A DNA stretch of 64,000 bases from Cepaea nemoralis (Eukaryota > Mollusca > Gastropoda > Stylommatophora > Helicidae): the NCBI GenBank assembly GCA_014155875.1, contig JACEFZ010024517.1, positions 70,001-134,000 on the forward strand. The letters are read 5' to 3'. The notes under the pieces were generated by a model. It saw only the letters and a program-made list of their open reading frames with translations. It did not search any database and was not told the origin of the DNA. The position numbers were made by a program, and so were the translations under genes. Position 1 is the stretch's first letter. Each line of letters starts with the position of its first letter. Shown here piece after piece: positions 30,121 to 40,794 of the stretch.

Positions 30121-30713
30121 TGTCAGATTCTCACCCGGAGTTGCAACGCGTTGTCTGTACCAATGCCAGGCAATGCAACCGAGCTCAACGCTGAGCTATG
30201 TTAAACACTACAGTTATAACGCGGCGTCTTCGACAGCGCCAGAGAAGCCCAGCCGGGCTCAACACTGAGCGACGCTAAGCAGTCGTGGGTCAGCGGGAAC
30301 ACAGCGTGAACATTGTAGGTCACGCAAGGTGACTCGACCCCAACTAACGTGTATGCTGAACGGCTGGTCAGACAGGGCTTGGGAGCCGTACTGGACGGAC
30401 GCGATTGAATGAGGCCTGAGTGTTTGAGCATGCATCGATAGCTAGCCTGTATGACTGTTGGAGACTGAACGCCTGTGTGTTTGACTTGTAAGTGGATTGC
30501 ATTGATGTATTCTTTGATTGATTGTCTTATGATATAATGATATTATGAATTATGATTGCGCGATGCCTGTATTGTTTCTGATGAGTGCATTGCGCAAATA
30601 AAGAGTGCGAATTATATCATCGGGTATTCACGTTGAGTTATTTAGTAGTAATATTTAGTATCTCACTTGTCAGTAAACGAGCTACATTTCTTGCCTTCCG
30701 CAAGACCCTGACA
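30121..30713 (+). repeat. 3' LTR of Gmr1-type copy 1
   Basis: TGTCAGATTCTCACCCGGAG to GCAAGACCCTGACA, nearly identical to 22743-23336 apart from scattered substitutions and a 1-bp length difference. Confidence 0.92.
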
Positions 30714-30772
<59 letters not shown>

Positions 30773-30773
30773 A
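30714..30773. repeat. GTCT microsatellite (right side of insertion)
   Basis: About 14 TGTC units, continuous with the microsatellite at 22557-22742 before the retrotransposon inserted. Confidence 0.9.
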
Positions 30774-30929
30774 TTTTAGAAATCAACTTATTGAATCGCA
30801 TTACTATTTTTTACGTTACGCAATGTATGTGCATAATTTGTTATCCATTTGTTACACATTTGTGAGAATGCTCTCGATGATCGTCAGTGTATGAGTGTGT
30901 AAAGTGTGGGAGTTTGTTCACAGTAGCTT

Positions 30930-31149
30930 CAGAGATTATGTGAGGCATCATGTATGTGTCTAGATGTAAGGATTGTGTTTGGGTTGGTGATGGGTTTGTG
31001 GGTGGGGGTATGTGTGTGGAGGGGTGTGGTTTGGGAGATGTTTGTGGGTGGGAGAGGTGTGGGTGGGTTGGGAGATGTGTGCGTGGGTGGGGGAATATGT
31101 GTGTGGATGACGGATGTATCTGTGTGGGGATGTGAGTGTATCGGTGGAG

Positions 31150-31192
<43 letters not shown>

Positions 31193-31755
31193 GGGGGGGT
31201 GAAAATTGCGTGTATGAGTGGATGAATATTCGTGTGTGGGGATGTGTGGATGTGTGGGTGGGGGATGTGGGTTGGTGTATGGGGATATGTGTAGGGGTGT
31301 GGGGAATATGTTTATGGGTTGGGGGATGGGAGTGGCTGATGTATATGGATGGGGAGGTGTGTGTGGGTGGGGCGATGTGTGTGTGTGGATGGGGAAGGTG
31401 TGTGTGTGGATGGGGAGGATATGTGTGGATTGTGGGGGTGTGGATGGTGGGAGATGTGTGTGTGTGTGTTGATGGAAGATGTGTGTGGTAGTATGGTAGA
31501 AATGTATGTGAGTGGGGGATGTGTGGGATGTGTGTGTGTGTGTGTGTGTGTGTTTGTGCATGTGGATATGTGTGTGTGAGTGGGGAGATGTGTGCGGGTG
31601 GGGATGTGTGTGTGGTGAAGGGTGTGTGAGTGGGTAAATAGGGAGGTGTGGGTTAGTGTGAGATGTGTGGGAGGGTGTGTGGGTTGTTGGAGGATGTGTG
31701 GGAGGGTGCGGAGGTGAGTGAGTAGTTGGAGGAATGTGTGTGTGAGTGTGTCACG
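30930..31755. repeat. TG/TGGG-rich low-complexity block
   Basis: Purely G/T-rich DNA with (TG)n runs and GTGTGTGGATGGGG-like units. Open frames on both strands reflect composition (Val/Cys/Gly on one strand, Thr/His/Pro on the other). Confidence 0.9.
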
Positions 31756-32176
31756 ATTTTGCTCAAATCAGCTGTCTTTGTACGAGGAATCTCCATAGTA
31801 CTAAACTACGTCATTGGGGAGTTCCCCAGTTACTTATAACTCGGGGGAAGTCGGCTGATTTTCATAACTTAGATTGTTCGAGAACTGGATGGTTCGAGAC
31901 CAAAAGGTCGAAACGGGCACTTGTTTTATCCCGTGAGCATAGTTGCCATTCTAGATAATTTATATCCAGATCTAGAGGTTTTTGCCGGCGTCTGGATACC
32001 GTTTTCAGACGTTTGGATGCTGGATGCAATTCTAGATACTTTTCATTTGGAGTCGGATATTTTGAATACTTTCTAGATGTACCCATTTTATGTTTGGTCT
32101 GGACGCGAGTAAATTATGGTAACTGCCATTATTTAAACTTTGAACTGACTTGGGTCAACACTCAACAATCTGGCAA
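31756..32176. other. Unassigned sequence ahead of hAT-like remnant
   Basis: No protein or RNA signature recognised. AACTGGATGGTTCGAGACC and repeated CTAGATA words may be part of a degraded transposon. It ends at a run of 16 C's (32177-32192). Confidence 0.4.
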
Positions 32177-32199
32177 CCCCCCCCCCCCCCCCGGTAATG

Positions 32200-33595
32200 A
32201 GTAAAAGGGCGCATAAGGGCACTGAAGAAACTTTTGGTCAGTAAACATTTAAACTTAAAGAATTTGGCTGCAATTGGAACCGATAATGCATCGGTAATGG
32301 TCGGTATCAACCATGGCGTGTATGCAAAATTGATGGAAGATATCCCATCTTTAATCCTCATAAAATGTGCGTGTCATTCCTTGCAGCTAGCATTATCTCA
32401 TGCCTCATCAGTCAGAATGTTTACCAAGGAATTTGGAATTCCTTATTGCTGAAACACATAACTGGTTCTCCAAATCATCTGTCAGATAACAGCAATATAA
32501 TAATTTATATAAAGCATTAAATGATAGTTCCTCACCACTGAAAATTCTGTCATATTGCAAAACTAGATGGTTATCAATTTAACCAGATGTTGAAGTAATT
32601 GTGAACCGATGGTTGGAGTTGAAGACACACTTCGAAATAACAAGACAAAATTAAAAGTGCTACACAGCTGAAATAATATATGGAATGTACAGTGATGAAA
32701 AATAATTTGGCATTCCTTCTCTTTTCACAACCCATTTTAAGTTAAGTGCAAAAAGTTAATAAACTATTTGAATCTCAAAATGTTGATAAAGTTAAATTAC
32801 TTGACGACCTCCTTTGCTATTTCACTCAATTGTTAAAAGACTTATATTGCCAACTTGTAAAGCTGACTTGTTCACTTGCACTATAGAGAGCTATTTGGCT
32901 CCCAAGCCATACCTGGGATACCAAATTGAATCAAAAATTGATGGTTACAAAACAAAAGGACTGCTAACAGAAAATGAAGAGAACAACTTAAGAAAGAGCT
33001 GTTAAGAGTTTCTTGTCTCATTATTCGATCAACTGAAGCAGAGACTTCCTGAAAATTTAGATGTATTGAAAAATATTTCAAAAAAATATACCTAAATATT
33101 GTCAAGTTATTAAATTTTTAGGGACTACTGATAATAGTGTGACGGAAGCAGAATATTAGTTAACAAAAATAAATTTGGTTGACTGAACAAACAAAAAAGA
33201 AACTGAAGCTTTTTGGAGTGAAGTAAGACAATTTAAAGATGTCTCAGGTAACAGTCCATTCTGTGAGCTCTTTGAATGTGCGATGTCTGCCATGATACTA
33301 CCCCATTCAAATGCTGATGCGGAAAGAGTTTTCAGTACTGTGAATTATACAAAATGTAAACTAAGAAACAGGATGAAACTTGATCTCTTAAATGCTATAT
33401 TGACAATAAGATTTGGCCTGATGAGAGCAGGAAAATGCTGTTCAACTTATCAGCTCCCTGATCGTGTAATAAAAGAAATTGGAACAGCTAAAGCATACCA
33501 GAGTCATTTTGAATCTGAAGCTTCAACTTCATCATCCAAGCTAAGTGCATCTTGTGAGACAGGCATCAGTGAAGATGAGGACATGATTCTAAAGG
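32200..33595 (+). pseudogene. hAT-like transposase-derived gene, decayed
   Basis: The N-terminal fragment encodes NLAAIGTDNASVMVGINHGV and ILIKCACHSLQLALSHASS, the Asp-containing region and CxxH block of hAT/ZBED-like transposases. The C-terminal fragment (33270-33595) encodes MILPHSNADAERVFSTVN and CKLRNRMKLDLLNAIL, the hATC dimerisation motif. Between them stops and frame changes abound. It is a different subfamily from the hAT at 16836-20100. Termini were not found. Confidence 0.8.
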
Positions 33596-33639
33596 TAAGT
33601 CACATCAATTTTGTTTTTAATTTTGCATATTCCTCTAAA

Positions 33640-34940
33640 AAGTACTGGAGAGTTTTGGTCATAGACCATAACTTTAAGAAGGGAAAATCCCAACTGCACC
33701 TCCCCGCGGTAGAGGATGGAAACACACCACGGTGTGGCTAACACAGCTCTGGGGACCGAGTATCCACCGGAATAAGTGGACAACTCTGCAGCTGAGCAGA
33801 GCAGGGCACTCACTTGTCCTGACAGTCGGAAATGGCTGTCAAAGGCAGAGTTAAAAGACCACCATGTGAATGTGGAAGGCAAGGGGAAACCACCACATTA
33901 TCTTCCCAAGATTTCATGGCGACACACATTTCAGACCGACAAACACACAATAATTTATTCTGGAGGGGACACACATGAAAAAGGTGTAGGAATAATATTT
34001 GATGAAAATACAGCCAAATCTATGACTGGATACTGGTGCATTTCAGATAGAGTTATAATGGTCAAAATCAAAGGCAACCCAATAGATATAAATATTATAC
34101 AAGTATATGCACCAATAACAAACAGTAGTGATGAAGATATACACAACTTTTACGATGAAGTTGAAATGGCAATAGCCCAAATTGGATCACAAGAAATAAA
34201 AATAATACTGGGGGATTTTAATGCAAGAGTAGGAAAGGGAAAAATAGAGGATATAGTGGGGAATTACGGTTTAGGTACAAATGAAAGAGGAGAGAAACTA
34301 ATAGAATGGGCAAATATTAATGATATGATAATTGGAAACACATGGTTTAAACACCATAAAAGACGACTATACACATGGAAAAGCCCTGATATGAAAATAC
34401 GCAAACAAATTGACTACATACTTGTTAATAAAAGATTTAGAAATGCATTAATTAATGTAAAGACAATGCCTGGTGCTGACGGTAACAGTGATCATGTATC
34501 ACTATGTGGACAAATAAAAGTAAGATTAAAGAGAGGGGAAAAATGGTTAAAAACTTGAGACTTAATAAAGAGGTTCTGAAAGTAGATAAAGAAATTCAAG
34601 AACAATACAGAGTGACTGTGAAAAATAGGTACAATGCAATAGCTAAAATACAGAGTATAGATGAACAATGGGAATGTTAAGGGACTCCATTCATCAAACT
34701 AGCAAAGAAAATGCAGTGAAAAGTACCACATATTGGAGCATACTGCCATATGACAGGCACGCCGCGAAACTAAGATACATGAAAAAAAAGGAGAAAAAGG
34801 GATTTTTCATAAGGACACACCAAACTGAACAAGCAGCACGAAATCCAAGGGAGACCCAAGACGTCACAGGACAACAAGTAAACAGACGTTGTGCGATTCT
34901 ATTAGGACGCGGATGTGTTTTTCGTGAAGCCCGTGTTCGG
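33640..34940 (+). pseudogene. LINE 5' half with AP-like endonuclease
   Basis: This starts with a leader (CCCGCGGTAGAGGATGGAAA and onward). A 260-codon open frame (33776-34558) follows, with its N-terminal TWNV box missing or altered. It includes SDRVIMVKIKGNPIDINIIQVYAP-type strands, ILGDFNARVG, RRLYTWKSPDM, IDYILVNKRFRNA and the terminal NSDHVSLCG. These are the hallmark residues of LINE apurinic-like endonucleases of RTE/BovB type. A linker resembling the region between endonuclease and RT follows, and the copy ends near 34940 without RT. Confidence 0.82.
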
Positions 34941-35830
34941 TGAATTTATGGATGCAAGGATTACGAGCTCCGGCAGGTAAATAGCAGGAGAGGAACTTGT
35001 AGACGATGAAACGATCAATGGAAGGACCGAAAGCACAAAACCTAGACCAATCCTGAATTCGGAACTTAGAAATAGATAACTGCGCTTCAAGGTGAATTGG
35101 ATGTATTAAGGGGGATTATCCTTAGACGATAGTTAAACGCCGTCCTTGTCTAAAAAGGGCAGTTTATAGTCTTGGAAGATCAGGCCTATTATTGTATCCA
35201 GCACACTATTAAACGTGTGATATTATTCGCCTGGATTGCGTCAGTTTGTTTTCGCATTGTTTTCCAGAAGTTCAGGTAACGTTTCTCAATTTACGAGTTG
35301 CAAAGCGTTGATGATAATTTCTTGTTCAATATTGCTGAAGTTACGTTGAAGCACATGCTGGATCAGCTCAAGTCGGATAAAAGCGGTCAGAGATATAAAT
35401 TGTCTCAAATCATGCCAACAGCAATTATACACACAAATAAGCTGAGTCAACGATGCCAGAGGTGAATGTGAACATTGGTCAATGAAAAACAGAACCGCAG
35501 ATTACATATTACGATGCTTAAATGATTGTGCTGAAAGATACCTCCCCAGCGGCACAACTCTATGGTGCTTCAGGACTGAAAAAAGCCTACTACTACTACT
35601 TATGTGAATATGCAAGAACTCATGTATGTGCGACAGACCTACACTCGGACAGACTGGTGTAAATTAAGAAACCTCCAGCAAGAAGAGCAGACATTTAGTC
35701 AGAAATACATAGAACGGGAGACAACCTCTCTTAAATATATTTTGATCTCAAGTGTTGCCTCCCTTTCGCCAAAGTTAATGTGGATGCATTCTGTTAACAA
35801 ACTAAGTGAAGCACAAAACCATCAATACCG
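34941..35830. other. Unassigned sequence
   Basis: No recognisable gene, RNA or repeat. Short frames only. It may contain further decayed transposon DNA. Confidence 0.4.
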
Positions 35831-35834
35831 TCAG

Positions 35835-36842
35835 AGAGCACCTGTTTGCTGATGATTGCACTCTATATGCCAAGACAGAGTCAGACATGCAACACAATGT
35901 TTCAGCTTTCTCATGTGACTGTGCCATCTTTGGGCTCAATATCAACTTGGAGAAGACTGTAGTTATGTAATAGCCAGCTCCAGGGAATAATCACACTGTG
36001 CCGAATATCAAAATCAATGCTAATAGACTAAGTGTTGTGGACAAATTCACTTATCTTGTCAGCACTGTGACCCAAGCTGTAACAATTGATGATGAAGTGA
36101 ATGCAAGAATCTCCAAGGCCAGCGCGGCCTTTGGAAAACTGTACAAGAATGTATGGGACAGAAATGTAATAAGCCTGCAAACAAAGCTGAAAGTCTAAAA
36201 ATCAGCACTGCTATATGCTTGTGAAACCTAGACTGGTTATCAGCGACACGCTAGGAAATTAAACCACTTTCACACAGTCTGCCATCGGATCTATTGAAGA
36301 TTAATTCTCCAGACAAAATCCCAGACACTGATATCATAGAAAGAGCGTCCATGCCCAGTATCCAAACTCTAATAATAAAGAATTAGATTCGCTGGGCTAG
36401 TTACTTGACTCGCATGCCAGATCACAGGCTCACTAAATGAATTTTTTTACGGCGAGCTGCGTTGTGGTAAATGCTCCCAAGGTGGCCAGAGGAAACGCTT
36501 TAAAGACACTCTGAAGATATCACTAAAGGCTTGTGAAATTCATCATGGCACGTGGGAGACTGCTGCCACTGACCGAAATTCGTGGCATACATGATTACGC
36601 AAGGGTGTAGTCACCTGTGTAAAAAACAGGACTGCAAGAGCTCTGAACAAAAAGGCTGGACAGAACAACAACTGCAGGACATCCACCTCCTGGAAAGTCA
36701 AGCATTCTTTGCCCACATTGTCAAAGAACATTTCTAGCCAAAAGATGCCTTAACAGCCATCTTAGAACTCACGGCTCCATACTTTCAATCCCACTGGATG
36801 AAATGAATGGTCATCATCATTCTTGATGGACAAACAACAAAG
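35835..36842 (+). mobile_element. LINE RT C-terminal half and 3' end, decayed
   Basis: It begins at the catalytic box (LFADDCTLYAKTESDMQHNV) and continues NINLEKTVVM, then VVDKFTYLVSTVTQ and the RISKASAAFGKLYKNVWDRN block. It then carries YQRHARKLNHFHTVCHR and the C-terminal finger region, ending with a TTCTTGATGGACAAACAACA tail. It belongs to the same family as 16270-20204 and 14036-14275. Numerous stops. Confidence 0.82.
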
Positions 36843-36879
36843 TGAAGCTGGCACTTAGTAACGTGAAGAACATGTCAAA

Positions 36880-36985
36880 GGGAAACGTGGAACAAACAAT
36901 TTAATGAACACAACTGTATCTTAAGAAACACTGGAACGTGTGCCTACCTTGATGTCGGAGAAGACACGGGAGCACTAAAGACACA
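36880..36985 (-). other. Short segment with splice-like signals beyond the minisatellite
   Basis: On the minus strand CTCTATCGCCTGTGTCTTTAG resembles an acceptor. It precedes 27 bases coding CSRVFSDIK and a donor-like GTAGGC. It could be a decoy microexon. Exons A and B join perfectly without it, so I do not count it as coding. Confidence 0.2.
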
Positions 36986-36989
36986 GGCG

Positions 36990-37806
36990 ATAGAGAATAA
37001 GTGTAGGCTTACCTTGGGAGCGGTGGAGAACAAGTGTAGGCTTACCTTGGGGGCGGTGGAGAACAAGTGAAGGCTTACCTTGGGGGCGGTGGAGAACAAG
37101 TACAGGCTTACCTTGGGAGCGGTGGAGAACAAGTGAAGGCTTACCTTGGGGGCGGTGGAGAACAAGTGTAGGCTTACCTTGGGGGAGGTGGAGAACAACT
37201 ACAGGCTTACCTTTGGGGGCGGTGGAGAACAAGTGTAGGCTTACCTTGGGGGCGGTGGAGAACAAGTGAAGGCTTACCTTGGGGACGGTGGAGAACAAGT
37301 GAAGTCTTACCTTGGTGGCGGTGGAGAACAACTACAGGCTTACCTTGGGAGGCGGTGGAGAACAAGTGTAGGCTTACCTTGGGGGCGATGGAGAACAACT
37401 ACAGACTTACCTTGGGGGCGGTGGAGAACAACTACAGGCTTACCTTGGGGGCGGTAGAGGACAAGTGAAGGCTTACCTTGGGGGCGGTGGAGAACAAGTG
37501 AAGGCTTACCTTAGGGGCGGTGGAGAACAAGTGAAGGCTTACCTTGGGGGCGGTGGAGAACAAGTGAAGGCTTACCTTGGGGGCGGTGGAGAACAAGTGA
37601 AGGCTTACCTTGGGGGCGGTGGAGAACAAGTGAAGGCTTACCTTGGGTGCGGTGGAGAACAAGTTTAGGCTTACCTTGGGGGCGGTGGAGAACAAGTGAA
37701 GGCTTACCTTGGGGGCAGTGGAGAACAAGTGAAGGCTTACCTTGGGGGCGGTGGAGAACAAGTGAAGGCTTACCTTGGGTGCGGTGGAGAACAAGTTTAG
37801 GCTTAC
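36990..37806 (-). repeat. 33-bp minisatellite of C1q splice-donor units
   Basis: Twenty-four tandem copies of a unit reading on the minus strand CACCGCCCCCAAGGTAAGCC followed by TTCACTTGTTCTC. The unit copies the last about 12 bases of exon A plus the first about 15 bases of the intron, so nearly every copy retains CAAG|GTAAGC. Exon A's own donor is the twenty-fifth. Units nearest the exon are open in the C1q frame and would add VSLxLFSTAPK per copy. Units with AAGCCTGTAG (for example near 37438) introduce a stop, and two units have 1-bp insertions. Confidence 0.92.
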
Positions 37807-37940
37807 CTTGGGGGCGGTGAAGATGCCGGTGTCACTGTTGTAGGCCTCACCATAGTTTACGAGAACATCGTCGAACTTCACAGTGTCATTAGTTTGATAG
37901 GTCGCGTCGTAGTTGACCACCGCAGAGAAAGCCACATTTC
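37807..37940 (-). CDS. C1q domain-containing protein, first exon seen (exon A)
   Basis: The acceptor TTGGCTTCTTTTCGCAG is followed by two bases completing an upstream codon. Then 44 codons encode NVAFSAVVNYDATYQ, VKFDDVLVNYGEAYN and TGIFTAPK, with donor GTAAGC. These match the conserved first half of a C1q domain: F-x5-N-x4-Y-x6-F-x5-G runs through this exon into exon B. C1q-domain proteins are usually secreted trimers that bind microbial or other ligands. The signal peptide and stalk exons lie further upstream (above 37940) and were not recognised. The entire downstream intron edge is the splice-donor minisatellite. Confidence 0.93.
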
Positions 37941-37964
37941 CTGCGAAAAGAAGCCAAAAAGAAA

Positions 37965-38130
37965 TGTGAACACACTTTGCCCTACATTTTTGTATTGGTA
38001 GGACCTGACCTAATCATCAATGACAATCGTTGCCCTATATTCTGGTATTGGAGGGACCTGACCTAATCGTCACTGACAATGGTTGCCCTATATTCTGGTA
38101 TTGGAGGGACCTGGCCTAATTTTCACTGAC
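37965..38130. repeat. 53-bp tandem repeat, three copies
   Basis: Three head-to-tail copies of TTGCCCTATATTCTGGTATT, GGAGGGACCTGACCTAAT, CGTCACTGACAATGG with few differences, just upstream of exon A. Confidence 0.85.
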
Positions 38131-38434
38131 AATGGCGTGTGGACAGGGATTCGATACCCAGGCTCGTCGCTCGGTACAGGAGAGAAAGACTGGCCACCTA
38201 TCTCCCGTAGACTTAGGGATGACACACGTGAGGGGCCCAACACTTCACACAGCCTACATGTTACTGCAAGGGACTAATTTTGCTTTTGTTTATCTTAACA
38301 TCGTGTTGTCTGTTCAGGGCTGCTTCTATCTTGTAAATCTCACTGATATGTTTCTGTGGGAGCATGTTTGCCATGACCTACCAACATAACCACAACTATT
38401 GGCAAAACTGGACATGCCCGATAGTTGTAACCAA
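38131..38434. other. Unassigned sequence
   Basis: No gene or repeat recognised. GGGATTCGATACCCAGG resembles a reversed pol III B box, a hint of a SINE remnant only. Confidence 0.35.
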
Positions 38435-38700
38435 CGAGTTAAGCACACACTGGTACAATAGATATAATCCTTGTGCCAAGCACACTCTGGTACAATAGAT
38501 ATAGCCTTGGTTATTAACAAAACCTGGTACAATAGATATACTCTGATGCCAAGCACACTTAGTACAATAGATACAGCCCTGGCGTTAAGCACACCCTGGT
38601 TCAATGGATATAGCCCTGGTCCAATAGACATATAAACAAAGACGCCACAAACAATATATTGCACACTCTGGTACAATAGCAGAAATTGTGAGCACCCTGA
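38435..38700. repeat. 37-bp satellite, left block
   Basis: About six to seven diverged copies of AAGCACACCCTGGTACAATA plus GATATAGCCCTGG. The same core (GGTACAATAGACACA) forms blocks at 47330-47998 and 55302-55530, so transposons appear to have dispersed one array. Confidence 0.75.
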
Positions 38701-39560
38701 CGACGGCAGAAAGAACGCCCCGATACCTCCAATATTCACCGATGAAGAAATCGCAGAGATGAACAGGGATCATGAACTCATGTGCAAGGAATGCAGAAGG
38801 CGCATCGAAGTAAAAGAAAAGAAGTAAAGAAACACAAGTGAAAACCAATGCCCTACGGTACCTATAAAGAATGCCCAGACTTAAACACTGGTGACGTACA
38901 CTCATGGGCATACTATATAGATGACGGAGAAATCGTCCCATGGCTGACCACTGAGGAAGAAATCGAAAAGCAACAGAACCCAAACTCGAAAGAGAACAAA
39001 AGCACAAGGAAGAAAATGAAAACATCGAAAAGCTCCTACGGGCTATACACAAAAAAGGAGGCACAAAGACCAAATAAAAAGTCCTTATAAGGACTGCAAA
39101 CAGTCAAGCCAGGAGACTTCACTTACCAAATATGCCACTAGAGGAGACGGAAACAAAGGACAGCCGCTGACCGACCCTGCAGCTGACGTCACAGACACAA
39201 ACCACCATAACCAGTCCGAGTTGGGACTCACTAGTAAGAGCGCACAAGACAAGAAGCAGGGTAAATGAAACTACAAAAAACCACGGCTCTCAAAAACAAC
39301 CAACGCTCAGGAAGCAGGTTAGACGAAACCGAATTTGGAATTTTTGTTTTGTTTCGAAAACTGGAATTGGAATTGGACAGTATGTTGCACGATGTATTGC
39401 CTTTCACATTTCACTGCATTTCATTAGGTTTATCTTGCGGCGTTACATATCATATTTCAAAAAAAAATTACGTACCCTTTACATGACGTCACAGTCATCG
39501 CTAGCATGCTCTAGCTGTTTCAGATTTCTTGGCCTAAAGTTGGGGTTATAGCTGAACTAG
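38701..39560 (+). other. Possible LINE ORF1 or non-autonomous element remnant
   Basis: Short polar frames occur (for example IFTDEEIAEMNRDHELMCKE then RRRIEVKEKK, and an acidic/lysine-rich frame at 38848-39090) without a known domain. Composition resembles the coiled-coil element at 42440-43322. No ends found. Confidence 0.3.
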
Positions 39561-39815
39561 ATTTTATTAGATGGCAGCAATTCAAATGGTTTGGCCATAC
39601 AAGTAGGTTACCAACTAACAGTATACCACAACAAGCAATGATGTACAGACCAGAGGGAAGCAGGGGAAGAAGCCGACTACGTAAACGATAAAAGCAGGAA
39701 ATAACAGAGTCCATGGGAATATCGATACATGAAACCCATAATCGGGTATTCTCCCGCTGTTTATACTTCACCTCGACATCGCAAGGTACCAGAGGAACAT
39801 GTTATAGTCTTACTT
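39560..39815 (+). mobile_element. LINE 3' end
   Basis: It encodes RWFGHTSRLPTNSIPQQAMM, then YRPEGSRGRS and ESMGISIHETHNRVFSRCLY. This is the same C-terminal region as 20511-20764 and the minus-strand LINE at 43323. One stop. Confidence 0.75.
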
Positions 39816-39839
39816 AGACATAATTTTGGCTCGCATTTT

Positions 39840-40190
39840 AAGACAGAGGTGGGACGCAGAGGTGTTTCCAAGGCACCAGGGCCGGGTTATATACTGGCCA
39901 AGACCTATTGATGAGTCCTCGTCGAGCGTCGTGGACAACAGGTCTCTTCGGGGTCCTGGCTAAAGTCAGTAGGATCTACGATTCCTCCGAAGTCGGAGAG
40001 TGTCTGCCTGTACGGCGAGGAATCACCAGTCTGCACACCAATAAGCCAGACATGGGACAACGGACACTCACGCAAACCTCAGGTCCTGTATGACATCACA
40101 CTGATGTTGGACAACAGGATGCCTTCATCCGACATATAGGACTTCGCGTTGGAGCTCAAGCCAACAACACAAGCAAGCAAGCAAGCAAGA
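39840..40190 (+). other. SINE-like segment with AGCA tail
   Basis: A compact GC-richer segment ending in AACACAAGCAAGCAAGCAAG, a simple-repeat tail like those of LINE-mobilised elements. No A or B box recognised with confidence. Confidence 0.35.
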
Positions 40191-40794
40191 CAGAGGTGAA
40201 ACATTTACAAGCGTTCAATAACGGCACTCTCACACACGGCAACGATAGTTTCAACCCGTTTATTCACAAAACTATTGACATGGGCAAACTCCCACGAGTT
40301 GCGCTCTTGGCAACACGCAACTTGTAAAACAACATTATCACAGGATTATAATCATTCATGAGAGATAATACAATATAATGGCATAACATAGCTCTCACAC
40401 TGTCTCCGTTCACACACAGTTCGCTTCATAACTCAGTCACGCCATCAATTCTACGATCATATCACAACGCTGACTAAGCACAACCACTGCCCTATATCTG
40501 TCCGTCTCGATGTCCTGAACCCGTCTGACCAACACAGGTGCGTTTGGCCAGTTCACGGCTGCTCACAGTTTGTGAGTCCCGTGCGGGGTGGTGTGGTGCG
40601 GTGACCACATGCCTTAGCCTGTTTATCGGTCTATTCGCACTCTGTGGATGCAGGTCGCCAGGCTCTCTGCCCTATTATCCTGCCGTGACCTGTCTCCTGT
40701 CTATTCCGTGCCATTCAGGGTATTGGGTCCCTGACAAAACATAATGAGAGCAGATGAGATGAGAGCGTGCTGAAAAAAAATATTGACTTTCTAC
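40191..40794. other. Unassigned sequence
   Basis: No gene, RNA or repeat recognised. Confidence 0.4.

Larger units (their letters stand above)
22743..30713 (+). mobile_element. Full-length Gmr1-type gypsy LTR retrotransposon, copy 1
   Basis: Two LTRs of 594 and 593 bp start TGTC and end TGACA. They bracket a leader, gag, protease, then integrase, reverse transcriptase and RNase H. Integrase upstream of RT is the Ty1/copia order, but the domains are gypsy-like. This combination is known from Gmr1-type Ty3/gypsy elements. The LTRs differ at roughly 15 sites by eye, suggesting a fairly recent insertion. Gag and the protease region have frameshifts, but integrase-RT-RNase H is open. It is antisense to the C1q gene, in intron 1. 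Confidence 0.9.

Noticed and set aside
30930..31755. Two overlapping long frames, Val/Cys-rich and Thr/His/Pro-rich
   Set aside because: Purely compositional in a TG/CA low-complexity block.
36905..36960. Extra C1q microexon (CSRVFSDIK) with splice-like borders
   Set aside because: Exons A and B join in phase without it, and its donor phase does not match exon C; it is probably chance.
36944..37398. Stand-alone protein of FSTAPKVSLHL repeats, or GGGGEQVKAYL repeats on the other strand
   Set aside because: No start context or signal peptide. The repeat is explained by duplication of the C1q splice-donor junction.
36940..37806. CRISPR-like regular array
   Set aside because: Units are contiguous with no unique spacers, and the setting is a eukaryotic intron. 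The other arrays in the window also lack spacers.
39901..39945. Hammerhead-like core: TTGATGAGTCC...GGAC
   Set aside because: The first box lacks the CUGAUGA start, the GAAA box is absent after GGAC, and the flanking complementary bases pair in a topology that does not fit a hammerhead.
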